Shown: positions 29,601 to 38,201 of the stretch, in pieces
Position numbering within the stretch: position 1 is the first letter of the stretch
Layout: each line of letters begins with the position of its first letter
Source: Solirubrobacter deserti
Lineage (GTDB): Bacteria; Actinomycetota; Thermoleophilia; Solirubrobacterales; Solirubrobacteraceae
Direction of reading: 5' to 3'
DNA length: 64,000 nucleotides
Assembly: GCF_003344625.1 (NCBI RefSeq)
Contig: NZ_QPKJ02000002.1
Coordinates: forward strand, 310,001 to 374,000
The notes under the pieces: generated by a model
What the model saw: only the letters and a program-made list of their open reading frames with translations
The model's database searches: none
Told to the model about the DNA's origin: nothing
Position numbers and translations under genes: made by a program

Positions 29601-31559
29601 TCAGCGGCGGTCCAGCGGCCCGAACTCGGGCGGCGGACTGCGGTGGTGCGTCGCGGCCTCGTAGGCCGCGGCGATGTCGAACAGCGTGTGCTCGCGGAAC
29701 GGCAGCGCGAGGAAGTCCACGCCCACCGGCAGCCGCGCTGGCTTCGGCGCCAGCAGCTGGCCGTCCGGCCCACGGTCGTGGACCCGGGTCGTGAAGCCGG
29801 CCGGCACGGTCAGCGCCGGGAAGCCGCGACTCGAGATCGCCGTCCAGTTCGAGCCCCGGTCGTTGACCGTCGGCTCCTGCACCGCGGTCAGCACGGCCGG
29901 CGGGATGTTCCCCGACGGGTAGACCACGGCGTCGAGGTCGAGCTCGGCGAAGCACTGGTGCACGACGGTCTGCATCGTGTGCTTGGCCTGCAGGGCGCTC
30001 GCGGTCGCCAGGGTGAGCGCGCGGTCCGCGCTCTCCAGGCTCGCCTTGCGGTTCACGAGCACCGGGTCGGTCCAGAAGTTCGCCTTGGTGATCAGGTCCG
30101 TGAGGCTCTTGATGTTGGCGTCACCACGCTCCCGGATGTAGGCGTTGAGGTTGTACCGGGCGTCGCCCGCGTCGCTGCCCGTGCCGCCGATGTTGCGGAT
30201 GCTCGGGCGCCCGGCCGCGGTGTGCGGCACCTTCGAGGTGTCGAAGAACAGGTCCAGCAACGTCGCGTTGTGGTCGCCGCCCGGCGGGAACAGCGCCGGC
30301 CACTGCGGCGTGAACTGCTGGTTGAGCCACTTCGGCACGAAGCGGTCCACGCAGCTCTGGAACAGCGCACCCTTCGGGCCGGGGTCGACGACCGTGGCCC
30401 CGAGCCGGCGCAGCTCGCCGACGGCGCGGTCGACGATGTCGATCGACTCTGCGTCCGCGGGCGTGAACAGGTCCTTGTCCATGTACTCGCGGATCACGCC
30501 GATCCGGTAGCCGAACAGCCGCCGGCTGCCGGTGTAGCTCTCGTACGGGCGCTCGGGCAGCCGCCCGTTGCTGAACGCGGTGAGCTCGTCCTTGGGGTCG
30601 AACCCGGCGTAGGCGCTGAGCACGCGCGCCGTGTCCTGGACCGTTCGGCACATGGGTCCGACGCGGGTGTTGAGCCCGCGCTGGATCATGCCGTCGGCGC
30701 TGACCAGCTCCCGCGTCGGCACCAGCCCGACGACGTTGTTCCAGCGCGCGGGCTTGACGACCGAGCCCCCGGTCTCCTCGGCGATCGAGCAGGTGACCAT
30801 GTTCGTGGCCACCGACACGGCCGAGCCGCCGCTGGAGCCGCCCGGGTCGCGCTCGGTGTCGTACGGGTTGCAGCCCGTCCCGCCCCAGGAGCTGCGCGCG
30901 TCGCCGCCCGCGTACTCGTCCATGTTGGCCTTGGCGAGGATGATCGCGCCGGCCGCCCGCAGGCGCGCGACGACCGTCGCGTCGTCCGGCGGCCGGTCGT
31001 TGGCCCAGAACGCGTCCGCGCCGGAGGTCGTGCGCAGGTCGAACGTGTCGTACTGGTCCTTGATCGAGAACACCGCGCCGTGCAGCGGGCCGGCGAGCCG
31101 GCCCGTGCGCGCGAACTGCTGGTCGAGCCGCGCGGCGGTCTCGAGCGCGTCCGGCATCCGGGGGTCGTTGTCGGCCGGGTCGGTCTGGCTGCGCGCCTTG
31201 CGCGCGTCGAAGCCCCAGGCGACGCGGTGCTTGGGCCGGAGGTTGAGCGTGATGAGCGCGTTGACCTTGCCCGCGTGCGGGATCATCGTGATCGGACCGA
31301 GGATGCCCTGCGGCTCGCTCACGCACGTCCCGTTGTAGGCCTTGATGCGCTCGAGATAGAGCTTGACCACGTCGGTGGTCGTCACTTGACGGCGCTGGAT
31401 CGCGTGCTGGATGTCGGCGATCGTCGCTTCCTCGATCTTGAAGCCGCGCCCGCGATCCCAGTCCCAGTCGCGGTCCCCGCTTGCGTGCGCCGCTGGCGCC
31501 GCGCCCAGGCCGATGACCATCGCGAACGCGCCCGCGAAGGCCGCTCTCCGTCTCCTCAT
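29601..31559 (-). CDS. secreted amidase-signature enzyme
   Basis: 652 residues from ATG 31559, preceded by GAGGGGGAA. Signal peptide AGAFAMVIGLGAAPAAHA. Amidase core with Lys167 in FSIKDQYDTFDLRTTSG, serine loop PGGSSGGS at 239-246 and nucleophile Ser266 in AEETGGSVVKPARWNN. Compared with the amidase at 4149 it keeps the usual TGGS. The middle contains a ~100-residue insertion (DRFVPKWLNQQFTPQWPALF) and the C-terminus (PVGVDFLALPFREHTLFDIA) is typical of the family. Exported amide hydrolase; substrate unknown. It lacks the extra C-terminal module of the other amidase. Confidence 0.83.
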   Translation of the reverse strand: MRRRRAAFAGAFAMVIGLGAAPAAHASGDRDWDWDRGRGFKIEEATIADIQHAIQRRQVTTTDVVKLYLERIKAYNGTCVSEPQGILGPITMIPHAGKVNALITLNLRPKHRVAWGFDARKARSQTDPADNDPRMPDALETAARLDQQFARTGRLAGPLHGAVFSIKDQYDTFDLRTTSGADAFWANDRPPDDATVVARLRAAGAIILAKANMDEYAGGDARSSWGGTGCNPYDTERDPGGSSGGSAVSVATNMVTCSIAEETGGSVVKPARWNNVVGLVPTRELVSADGMIQRGLNTRVGPMCRTVQDTARVLSAYAGFDPKDELTAFSNGRLPERPYESYTGSRRLFGYRIGVIREYMDKDLFTPADAESIDIVDRAVGELRRLGATVVDPGPKGALFQSCVDRFVPKWLNQQFTPQWPALFPPGGDHNATLLDLFFDTSKVPHTAAGRPSIRNIGGTGSDAGDARYNLNAYIRERGDANIKSLTDLITKANFWTDPVLVNRKASLESADRALTLATASALQAKHTMQTVVHQCFAELDLDAVVYPSGNIPPAVLTAVQEPTVNDRGSNWTAISSRGFPALTVPAGFTTRVHDRGPDGQLLAPKPARLPVGVDFLALPFREHTLFDIAAAYEAATHHRSPPPEFGPLDRR

Positions 31560-31663
31560 GTTCCCCCTCTGTCGTGCGGACTTCCCCGCGAGGACGCTAT
31601 TCGCGGGATGCGGGGCGAACCTAGGGACCGGCGGTCGGGACCGGCTCGACCGCGCGGCGGATG

Positions 31664-31669
31664 TACCCT
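31664..31669 (+). promoter_or_regulatory. -10-like TACCCT before the zinc-ribbon gene
   Basis: TACCCT ends 7 bases before ATG 31677; a leaderless start is predicted. Confidence 0.45.
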
Positions 31670-31676
31670 TGGCCCC

Positions 31677-32009
31677 ATGCCGGCCCAAGGTCCTTGCCCG
31701 AACTGCAACGGGCAGCTCGTCCAGGTGGAGCGCAGCGGCGTCCACATCGACGCCTGTCGCCAGTGCCGCGGCGTCTTCCTCGACCGCGGCGAGCTCGACG
31801 AGATCCTCAAGCGCGAGCGTCAATACGTCGCGAGTGCGCACGACGACGACGAGGAGTTCTTCCGCGAGGTGTCCGGGAAGCCGCAGAAGCAGCAGAGCTA
31901 CGGCATGGACGCGCAGAGCGCGATGAAGCTCTTCAAGGACTACCAGTCCCACAAGTCCCACAAGAGCAAGCACCGCAAGAAGAGCGTCCTCGACGAGCTG
32001 TTCGGCTGA
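31677..32009 (+). CDS. zinc-ribbon (zf-TFIIB type) protein
   Basis: 110 residues. CPNC (7-10) and CRQC (28-31) form a zinc ribbon, followed by the family signature GVFLDRGELDEIL. The C-terminus is a Lys/His/Ser-rich stretch (YQSHKSHKSKHRKKS) that could bind nucleic acid or metal. The zf-TFIIB domain family (Pfam) has no assigned biochemical role. Its TGA overlaps the apparent start of the EamA gene. Confidence 0.82.
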   Translation: MPAQGPCPNCNGQLVQVERSGVHIDACRQCRGVFLDRGELDEILKRERQYVASAHDDDEEFFREVSGKPQKQQSYGMDAQSAMKLFKDYQSHKSHKSKHRKKSVLDELFG

Positions 32010-32884
32010 GCCGCGAGCAGAACGATCTGGCGCTGCTGGCGGTCGGCGTGCTCGGCGCGTCGACGGCGCCGCCGCTGATCGCTGCGTGCGCCGCGCCCGG
32101 GCTCGCGATCGCGTTCTGGCGCACTGGAGCGGCGGCGGCCGTGCTCGCGCCGGTGCTGCTCGCGCGTGAGAAGCGGCTGACGGTGCCGCGCGGGCGCGGG
32201 CTGTGGCTCGCGCTGGCGGCGGGGCTCGCGCTGGCCTTGCACTTCGGGACGTTCATTCCGTCGCTGAGTTACACGAGTGTCGCCTCTTCGGCCGCGCTGG
32301 TGTGCACGCAGCCGATCTGGGCGGGTGTGATCGGCTGGCTTTTGGGCGAGCGGCTGCCGGGGCGCGCGTGGGCCGGCGTGGGCGTGTGCCTGCTCGGGGT
32401 GCTGGCGATCACCGGCGTGGACTTCACGGTCTCCGGGGACGCGCTGCTGGGCGACGGGCTGGCCGTCGCGGGCGGCGTCTTCGGCGGCTTCTACATCGTC
32501 ATCGGCGGCTTCGCGCGGCGCCATCTGAGCACGCTCGACTACACGTTCGTGTGCTACGGGACGTGCGCCGTGTGGCTGGCCGCGGTGTGCCTGGCCGGTG
32601 GGGTCGCGCTCGGCGGGTACGCGGGCGAGGACTGGCTGCGGATCGCCGGGGTCACCGTCTTCGGCCAGCTGATCGGGCACTCGCTGTTCAACCTCGTGCT
32701 GCGCTCGATCAGCCCGACGATGGTCGCGCTCGGCGGGCTGTTCACGGTGCCGCTGGCGGCGATCATCGCGGCGGTCGCGCTGGGGGAGACGCCGCCCGCG
32801 GCGGCGATCCCGGCGATGGTGCTGCTCGTCGCCGGGACCGCCCTGGTGATCAGTGCGCGGGCGCGCGCAGCAGCCGCGTCGTAG
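32006..32884 (+). CDS. EamA/DMT-family transporter
   Basis: About 292 residues with ten membrane spans in two EamA halves (for example TSVASSAALVCTQPIWAGVI in the first and SPTMVALGGLFTVPLAAIIA in the second, where GLFTVPL is the usual signature). The reading frame before the first helix holds no ATG or GTG. CTG at 32006, overlapping the TGA of the zinc-ribbon gene, is the best start; GTG 32048 would cut into the first helix. Probably exports a small metabolite. The 3' end overlaps the convergent VKOR gene by 35 bases. Confidence 0.78.
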   Translation: MSREQNDLALLAVGVLGASTAPPLIAACAAPGLAIAFWRTGAAAAVLAPVLLAREKRLTVPRGRGLWLALAAGLALALHFGTFIPSLSYTSVASSAALVCTQPIWAGVIGWLLGERLPGRAWAGVGVCLLGVLAITGVDFTVSGDALLGDGLAVAGGVFGGFYIVIGGFARRHLSTLDYTFVCYGTCAVWLAAVCLAGGVALGGYAGEDWLRIAGVTVFGQLIGHSLFNLVLRSISPTMVALGGLFTVPLAAIIAAVALGETPPAAAIPAMVLLVAGTALVISARARAAAAS

Positions 32885-33254
32885 CCAGCGCGGCGAGCAG
32901 CGCCATGCAGATCGCCGAGCCGACGCACCAGATGCAGATCGCCTCGAGCTCCCAGATCTCGACGTAGGTCAGCCAGGCGCTGAACGCGAGCCCGCACAGC
33001 GCGAGCAGTGCCGTGATCGAGCGCGTGGTCTCGGTGTCCTTGAGCAGGGAGCCGAGGATCGCGACGTAGCCGAGCAGGCCGAGCAGCGCCACCGGGACGC
33101 CGGCGAACTCGGCGTAGCTGGACTTCTGCACGGTCGCGCAGCCATGGGCGATCGCGCACACCGGCTCGCCGCCTGCGTAGTGGACGATGGTCAGGTAGGT
33201 CGCGATCGCGAGGCCGGCGACGGCCACGACGATCGCGGCGACCCGGGAGATCAC
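32850..33254 (-). CDS. VKOR-family quinone-dependent disulfide oxidase
   Basis: 134 residues, four membrane helices. The outer-loop cysteines sit in EPVCAIAHGCATVQKSSYAE and the quinone-site pair in ICIWCVGS (CIWC). Bacterial VKOR reoxidises a DsbA-like protein and passes electrons to quinone, replacing DsbB. Its start overlaps the stop of the DsbA-like gene by four bases, so the pair is co-translated. Complete and of normal length. Confidence 0.88.
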   Translation of the reverse strand: MISRVAAIVVAVAGLAIATYLTIVHYAGGEPVCAIAHGCATVQKSSYAEFAGVPVALLGLLGYVAILGSLLKDTETTRSITALLALCGLAFSAWLTYVEIWELEAICIWCVGSAICMALLAALATTRLLRAPAH

Positions 33255-33994
33255 AGCGCCTTCTCCAGCTCTGCGCTCACGTCACCGGCGCCGACGAGCA
33301 GGACCTTCTCCTGGCCGTCCTGGGTGATCGTGAACGTCGGCGTGGAGTCGGCGCCGATGGCCTGCGCGGCCTGGTTGGCCTTGGTCAGCGCCTGCTCGGA
33401 CGCGTCCGTGTCGGCGTAGTCCAGCGCGGCGTCGGCGTCCACGCCGGCGGTGGTCGCGACGTCCCTCAGGAACTCGTCGGTCGCGTAGCCGGAGTTCTCG
33501 GTCCCCTGGTTGGCGTAGAACGTCTCGACGAAGCTCCACAGCTTGTTCTGCTGCTGCGCGCCGGCTGCGACGCGGGCCGACTTCACCGAGTCCGGGCCGA
33601 GGAAATGCATCGTGCGCAGTTCCAGCTTGACCTTGCCGGTCTTGACGTAGTCGTTGATGAGGGCGGGCAGCGCCGTCTTGGACGCCTCGGCGCACACGGG
33701 GCACTGCAGGTCGACGTACTCGGTGACCGTCACGGGGGCGTTCGGGTCGCCGAGGACGCCGTTGCGCTCGGGCACGCCGTCCACGACGGTGCTGCGGACG
33801 AGGTCGCCCGACGGCGCCGCGTCGGAGTTCGAGTTAGTGGAGACGAGGGCGGCGACGACGATCACCGCGATCGCCGCGGCCAGCGCCGCGCCGAGGATCG
33901 AGAAGCGGCGGCGCCGCGTGGTTCTGGCCGCTTCGGCGGCTTCGAGCGCCAGCCGGTGGGCACGGGCCTGTTCGCGCAGTTCGCGCTTGGTCAT
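33251..33994 (-). CDS. membrane-anchored DsbA-like thiol oxidase
   Basis: 247 residues, ATG 33994 with GAAGGAG upstream. A cytoplasmic basic start, one membrane helix at about 32-51 (FSILGAALAAAIAVIVVAAL), then a thioredoxin-fold domain with active site DLQCPVCAEA (CPVC) and cis-Pro in GADSTPTFTI. The helical insertion is normal for Thioredoxin_4 proteins. It introduces disulfides into exported proteins and is recharged by the adjoining VKOR. This fits the number of small exported cysteine-containing proteins in this window. Confidence 0.87.
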   Translation of the reverse strand: MTKRELREQARAHRLALEAAEAARTTRRRRFSILGAALAAAIAVIVVAALVSTNSNSDAAPSGDLVRSTVVDGVPERNGVLGDPNAPVTVTEYVDLQCPVCAEASKTALPALINDYVKTGKVKLELRTMHFLGPDSVKSARVAAGAQQQNKLWSFVETFYANQGTENSGYATDEFLRDVATTAGVDADAALDYADTDASEQALTKANQAAQAIGADSTPTFTITQDGQEKVLLVGAGDVSAELEKAL

Positions 33995-34062
33995 GGTGAT
34001 GCTCCTTCAAGTTCGCGTGGGAGGACTGCCGCGCGGCGTCCTCACGCGCGGCGGCGGCGTCT

Positions 34063-34087
34063 CCTGAAGGGGCCCGGCCCCTTCAGG
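34063..34087 (-). terminator. hairpin after the membrane protein gene
   Basis: Perfect 11-bp arms CCTGAAGGGGC and GCCCCTTCAGG around a 3-base loop, ending 5 bases after the stop codon at 34092. No T-run, as is common for intrinsic terminators in high-GC actinobacteria. Confidence 0.6.
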
Positions 34088-34091
34088 TCGG

Positions 34092-34652
34092 CTACGCGAA
34101 CGCGGGTGGAGCGCGGCCCCGCGTGAAGCGGGCGGGGCGGACGAGCGGCGGCGCGGCGAGGCGCGCGCCCTGAACGAGGAGCTCGTCGATCCGGACGACC
34201 AGCTGCGGGGCCCGGAGGCTGAAAGCGCGGCGGACGGTCCTGAGCGCGAGCGCGAGCAACGCCCCCGCGGCGGCCCCGAAGCCGAGGATCGGCAACCAGC
34301 CGCCGCCGACCAGGGCGCCCGTGTCGAGCGCGTCGGCGATCAACGCCTGGCCGCCCAGCGCGGCCCACAGGCCGGCGGTGGCGACGAACCACAGCGAGCT
34401 GCGGCCCCTGGCCAGCCGGCCGACCAGCGCCGCGATGCCCAGCATGTAGGTGAGCATCAGCAGGACGCCGACGGTGCCGAGGCTGCCGCTCGACGCGGCG
34501 TCCAGGCAGCTCTGCGCGCCGGGTGGGCAGATGAACGAGACGCGCGCCTGATCCAGGCCCACCGCCAGCAGCGGCACGAGCACGAGGGCTCGGAGCATGA
34601 GCGGCAGGCGGGAGATCACAGGCGTAATGTCGGCACCGTTTCTGCACCGCAC
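34092..34652 (-). CDS. membrane protein of unknown function
   Basis: 186 residues from GTG 34652; ATG 34598 is a plausible later start. Four membrane helices: about 20-38 (LRALVLVPLLAVGLD), 58-78 (VGVLLMLTYMLGIAALV), 86-105 (LWFVATAGLWAALGGQAL) and 116-137. Two cysteines in the first outer loop (ICPPGAQSC) could form a disulfide. Basic C-terminal tail. Not recognised. Divergent from the peptidoglycan-recycling genes and followed by a hairpin terminator. Confidence 0.65.
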   Translation of the reverse strand: MRCRNGADITPVISRLPLMLRALVLVPLLAVGLDQARVSFICPPGAQSCLDAASSGSLGTVGVLLMLTYMLGIAALVGRLARGRSSLWFVATAGLWAALGGQALIADALDTGALVGGGWLPILGFGAAAGALLALALRTVRRAFSLRAPQLVVRIDELLVQGARLAAPPLVRPARFTRGRAPPAFA

Positions 34653-34661
34653 CTAAAAGCT

Positions 34662-35480
34662 CTGCTCGTCGACGGTGGCCAGAGCGGCTGCCGCGTCGCG
34701 CTGCGTGTGCGCGGCGAGGTCGTCGCGCGCGAGTTGCTGCCGGGCTTCGCCCGTGCGGGCCGCGACTGGGCGCCGCTGCACGAGCTCGTCGCGCGGCACC
34801 AGCCGGACGTGGTGGCGGCGGGCCTGACGGGCTACGACGGCGCCGATCTCGGCGTCCCGATGCTCGTGACCAACGACGCGGTCACCGCGCACCTCGGCGC
34901 GCTCGGCGGCGAGCCGGGCGCCGTGATCGTCGCGGGCACCGGCGCGATCGCGCTGGCCGCCGGCGATGACGGGTGGGCCCGCGCGGACGGCTGGGGCGCG
35001 CTGCTCGGCGACGACGGCGGCGGCTTCTGGATCGCCCGCCGGTCGCTCGCGCTCGCGCTGCGCGCACACGACGGCCGCGGCGGGAGCGAGACGCTGCGCG
35101 CGGCCGCCGAGGCGCGGTTCGGGTCGCTCACAGAGATCGCGCGGGCCGTGTACGACGCGCCCGACCCGGTGACGACGGTCGCCGCGTTCACGCGCGACGT
35201 GATCGACCTGGCCCGCGGGGGAGACGCCGACGCCACCGCGATCCTCGCCGCGGCCGGGGAAGAGCTCGCGCGGACGGTGAGCGCCGCGCTCGACCGCGCG
35301 CCCTCGTGCCCGCAGCGCGTGTCATGGTCCGGCGGTGTGTTCGCCGCCGGCGATCTCGTCCTGGACTCGTTGCGCGCGCGTCTCGACGCGGAACTCGTCC
35401 CGCCGCTCGGCGACGGGCTCGACGGCGCGGCGCGGTTGCTCGACCGCCCGAGGCGGTTTCGCGCTTTGATCCACGGATGA
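34662..35480 (+). CDS. BadF/MurK-type amino-sugar kinase
   Basis: About 272 residues. The phosphate-binding opening LLVDGGQSGCRVAL precedes any ATG or GTG, so the true start is probably CTG 34662; GTG 34707 would remove this ATP loop. Other motifs: VVAAGLTGYDGADLG, AVIVAGTGAIALAAG, ADGWGALLGDDGGGFWIARR (sugar and ATP binding) and VSWSGGVFAAGD. Clostridial MurK of this fold phosphorylates both MurNAc and GlcNAc. Next to murQ and anmK, the role is very likely MurNAc/GlcNAc kinase in cell-wall recycling. Stop and murQ start overlap (ATGA). Confidence 0.8.
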   Translation: MLVDGGQSGCRVALRVRGEVVARELLPGFARAGRDWAPLHELVARHQPDVVAAGLTGYDGADLGVPMLVTNDAVTAHLGALGGEPGAVIVAGTGAIALAAGDDGWARADGWGALLGDDGGGFWIARRSLALALRAHDGRGGSETLRAAAEARFGSLTEIARAVYDAPDPVTTVAAFTRDVIDLARGGDADATAILAAAGEELARTVSAALDRAPSCPQRVSWSGGVFAAGDLVLDSLRARLDAELVPPLGDGLDGAARLLDRPRRFRALIHG

Positions 35481-36355
35481 CGCGGCTCGGACATCTCTCG
35501 ACGGAAGCGGCGCGGCCCGAGCGGGCCGAGATCGACCGGTTGCCGACCGGCGAGCTCGTGCGGCTGATGAACGAGGACGACCAGGCCGTCGCGCTCGCGG
35601 TCGCGGAGGCGCGCGCCCAGATCGCTGCGGCGATCGACGCGATCGTGCCGCGGCTGCAACGCGGCGGCCGGCTGGTCTATGTCGGCGCGGGCACGGCCGG
35701 GCGGCTCGGCGTGCTGGACGCGAGTGAGTGCGGGCCGACGTTCAACTCCGACCAGGTGGTCGGGTTCATCGCGGGCGGCGCGGGCGCCGTCAGCACCGCG
35801 ACGGAGGCCGCCGAGGACGACGCCCACGCGGGCGCCGGCCTCCCGCTCAGCGCCGGCGACGCCGTCGTCGGGATCTCCGCGTCCGGCCGCACGCCCTATG
35901 TCCTCGGCGCGCTCGAGCACGCCGATGCCATCGGCGCGACCACGATCGCGCTCGTGTGCAACCCGGACACGCCGCTCGCGCGGGCCGCGCAGCACGCGAT
36001 CGAGGTCGTCGTCGGCCCCGAGTTCATCGCGGGCTCCACGCGCCTGAAGGCCGGCACGGCGCAGAAGCTCGTGCTCAACATGCTGTCCACGCTGGCGATG
36101 GTCCGGCTCGGGAAGACCTACGGGAACCTGATGGTCGACGTGCGGGTCACCAACGAGAAGCTGCGCGACCGGGCGACGCGGATCGTCGAGCAGGTCACGG
36201 GCGCGCCGCGCGAGCAGGCCGTGCGCGCGCTCGCGCAGGCGGGCGACGACGCGAAGGTCGCGTCCGTGATGCTGCGCGTGGGCGTCTCGGCCGGCGAGGC
36301 GCGCGAGCGGTTGACCGCCGCCGACGGCCACCTGCGCAGGGCGCTGGGCGAATGA
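35477..36355 (+). CDS. murQ: N-acetylmuramic acid 6-phosphate etherase MurQ
   Basis: 292 residues, normal length. SIS-domain lyase: LSTEAARPERAEIDRLPTGE opening, GGRLVYVGAGTAGRLGVLDA with the signature ASECGPTF, GISASGRTPYVLGALEHA for the sugar phosphate, and VGPEFIAGSTRLKAGTAQK. Splits D-lactate from MurNAc-6-phosphate to give GlcNAc-6-phosphate. Receives its substrate from the AnmK encoded next and probably from the BadF-type kinase encoded before it. Overlaps both neighbours by four bases. Confidence 0.93.
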   Translation: MTRLGHLSTEAARPERAEIDRLPTGELVRLMNEDDQAVALAVAEARAQIAAAIDAIVPRLQRGGRLVYVGAGTAGRLGVLDASECGPTFNSDQVVGFIAGGAGAVSTATEAAEDDAHAGAGLPLSAGDAVVGISASGRTPYVLGALEHADAIGATTIALVCNPDTPLARAAQHAIEVVVGPEFIAGSTRLKAGTAQKLVLNMLSTLAMVRLGKTYGNLMVDVRVTNEKLRDRATRIVEQVTGAPREQAVRALAQAGDDAKVASVMLRVGVSAGEARERLTAADGHLRRALGE

Positions 36356-37434
36356 GGGTCGTCGGGATCATGTCCGGCACGTCGCTGGACGCGATCGATG
36401 CCGCGGTCGCGGACATCACGCTGGAGGGCGAAACCGTCGCTCTGCACCCGCTCGGCAGCGTCCGGGCGCTCTACGACGACGACCTGCGCGAGGGGATCGT
36501 GGCCGCGCTCCCGCCCGCGCGCACGACGATGGAGGCGGTGTGCCGGCTGGACACGCGCATCGGGCAGGCGTTCGCGGAGGTCGCCGTGGCCGCCATCGAG
36601 CTGGCCGGTCCGGTCGACCTGATCGCGTCCCATGGCCAGACGCTGTTCCATTGGGTCGAGGACGGTGCCGCGAAGGGCACGCTGCAACTGGGCCAGCCCG
36701 CCTGGATCGCCGAGCGCACGCGCGTGCCGGTCATCAGCGACTTCCGCGCCCGCGACATCGCCGCCGGCGGCCAGGGCGCCCCGCTCGTCGCGCTGCTGGA
36801 CACGCTGCTGCTCGCGGGCCGCCCCGGCCGGCCCGCCGCGCTCAACCTGGGCGGGATCGCGAACCTCACCGTCCCGCCGCTCGCGTTCGACACCGGCCCC
36901 GGCAACGCGCTGCTCGACGCCGTCGCGCCCCCGTACGACGAGGGCGGCGCCCGCGCGGCCGCGGGCACGGTCATCCGCGAGCTGCTCGACCGCCTGCTTG
37001 CCGACCCCTACTACGCGCGCCCCGCGCCCAAGTCCACCGGCAAGGAGCACTTCAACCTCGCCTATCTCGGCGACCTGTCCGCCTACGCGACCGACGACGT
37101 CCTCGCCACGCTCACCGAGCTGACCGCGCGCACGGTCCTCGACGCGGCGCGCGAGCACGGGGCGACGGAGCTGATCGTGAGCGGCGGCGGCGTCCACAAC
37201 GCCACGCTGCTGGCCCGCCTGGCCGCAGCGCTGCCGACGACCACGAGCGACACGCTCGGCCTCCCCGCGCAGGACAAGGAGGCGTACGCGTTCGCGCTGC
37301 TCGGCTTCCTCACCATCCACGGCCTCCCGGGCACGCTCGCGCGCACCACCGGCGCCCGCCGCCCCGCCATCCTCGGCTCGATCACGCCCGGGCTCGAGAC
37401 CGGCCCGGCCCCGAAGCGGCTCGCGATCATGTGA
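36352..37434 (+). CDS. anmK: anhydro-N-acetylmuramic acid kinase AnmK
   Basis: 360 residues, usual size. Nucleotide-binding MRVVGIMSGTSLDAIDAA, catalytic region LIASHGQTLFHW, LQLGQPAWIAERTRVPVISD, FRARDIAAGGQGAPLVALLD and LNLGGIANLTV; C-terminal IVSGGGVHNATLL. Opens and phosphorylates 1,6-anhydro-MurNAc to MurNAc-6-phosphate, the MurQ substrate. The stop overlaps the next GTG (GTGA), so it is coupled to the exporter gene. Confidence 0.93.
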   Translation: MRVVGIMSGTSLDAIDAAVADITLEGETVALHPLGSVRALYDDDLREGIVAALPPARTTMEAVCRLDTRIGQAFAEVAVAAIELAGPVDLIASHGQTLFHWVEDGAAKGTLQLGQPAWIAERTRVPVISDFRARDIAAGGQGAPLVALLDTLLLAGRPGRPAALNLGGIANLTVPPLAFDTGPGNALLDAVAPPYDEGGARAAAGTVIRELLDRLLADPYYARPAPKSTGKEHFNLAYLGDLSAYATDDVLATLTELTARTVLDAAREHGATELIVSGGGVHNATLLARLAAALPTTTSDTLGLPAQDKEAYAFALLGFLTIHGLPGTLARTTGARRPAILGSITPGLETGPAPKRLAIM

Positions 37435-38201
37435 TCGGGCTCGCGGTCGTCCTCGGGCTGGCGATCGGAATGATCGTCGGCGCGGTCGGTGGGGGAGGCG
37501 CGATCCTCGCCCTGCCGGTGCTCGTCTACGTGCTCGGCGAGCCGGTCGGCCCCGCGTCCACCGCGAGCCTGGTGGTCGTCAGCCTCGCCGCCGCGATCGG
37601 CGCCGGCTCGCTCGCCCGCCACGGCCGCGTGTGCTGGCGGCTCGCGTTCACGTTCGCCGCGCCCGCCGCGCTCGGCTCGATCCTCGGCACCGCCGCCAGC
37701 CACGAGATCGGAGGGGACGCGCTGATCCTCGCCTTCGTGCCGGTGATGGCGCTCGCCGCCGTGCTCACGTGGAAGCGTGCGGGGGAGAGCGGCGACGAAG
37801 GCGAGTGCCCGGACCCGCCGCGCTCGCGCACGCTGCTCGCCGGCCTGCTGGTCGGCGTGCTCACGGGCTTCTTCGGCGTCGGCGGCGGCTTCGTGATCGT
37901 CCCCGTGTTGAGCGTGTGGCTCGGCACCCCGTTCCGGCGCGCGGTTGCGACCTCGCTCGTGATCATCGCGCTGACCGGCGTCGTCGCGCTGGCCAGCCAC
38001 CTCGCGGCGGGCTCGCGTCCCGACCTCGCCGTGACGGGCACGCTGTCGGCCGCGACCGGCGCGGGCGCGCTGCTCGGCACGCTGTTCGCCGAGCGCGTCC
38101 CGCAGTCACTGTTGCGGCGCGGGTTCGCGGTGCTGGTGGGCGCGGTGGCGCTGGCGTTGCTGATCGACGTGCTCGCGCTCGGGGGTCCGCCCGGCCGTTG
38201 A
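37431..38201 (+). CDS. TauE/SafE-family membrane transporter
   Basis: 256 residues, GTG start inside the anmK stop. Seven to eight helices in two similar halves, each with a glycine motif: IGMIVGAVGGGGAILALPVL and VLTGFFGVGGGFVIVPVLSV. The family moves organosulfur anions or sulfite; the link to cell-wall recycling is only positional. The 3' end overlaps the convergent membrane protein by 96 bases. Confidence 0.85.
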   Translation: MIGLAVVLGLAIGMIVGAVGGGGAILALPVLVYVLGEPVGPASTASLVVVSLAAAIGAGSLARHGRVCWRLAFTFAAPAALGSILGTAASHEIGGDALILAFVPVMALAAVLTWKRAGESGDEGECPDPPRSRTLLAGLLVGVLTGFFGVGGGFVIVPVLSVWLGTPFRRAVATSLVIIALTGVVALASHLAAGSRPDLAVTGTLSAATGAGALLGTLFAERVPQSLLRRGFAVLVGAVALALLIDVLALGGPPGR

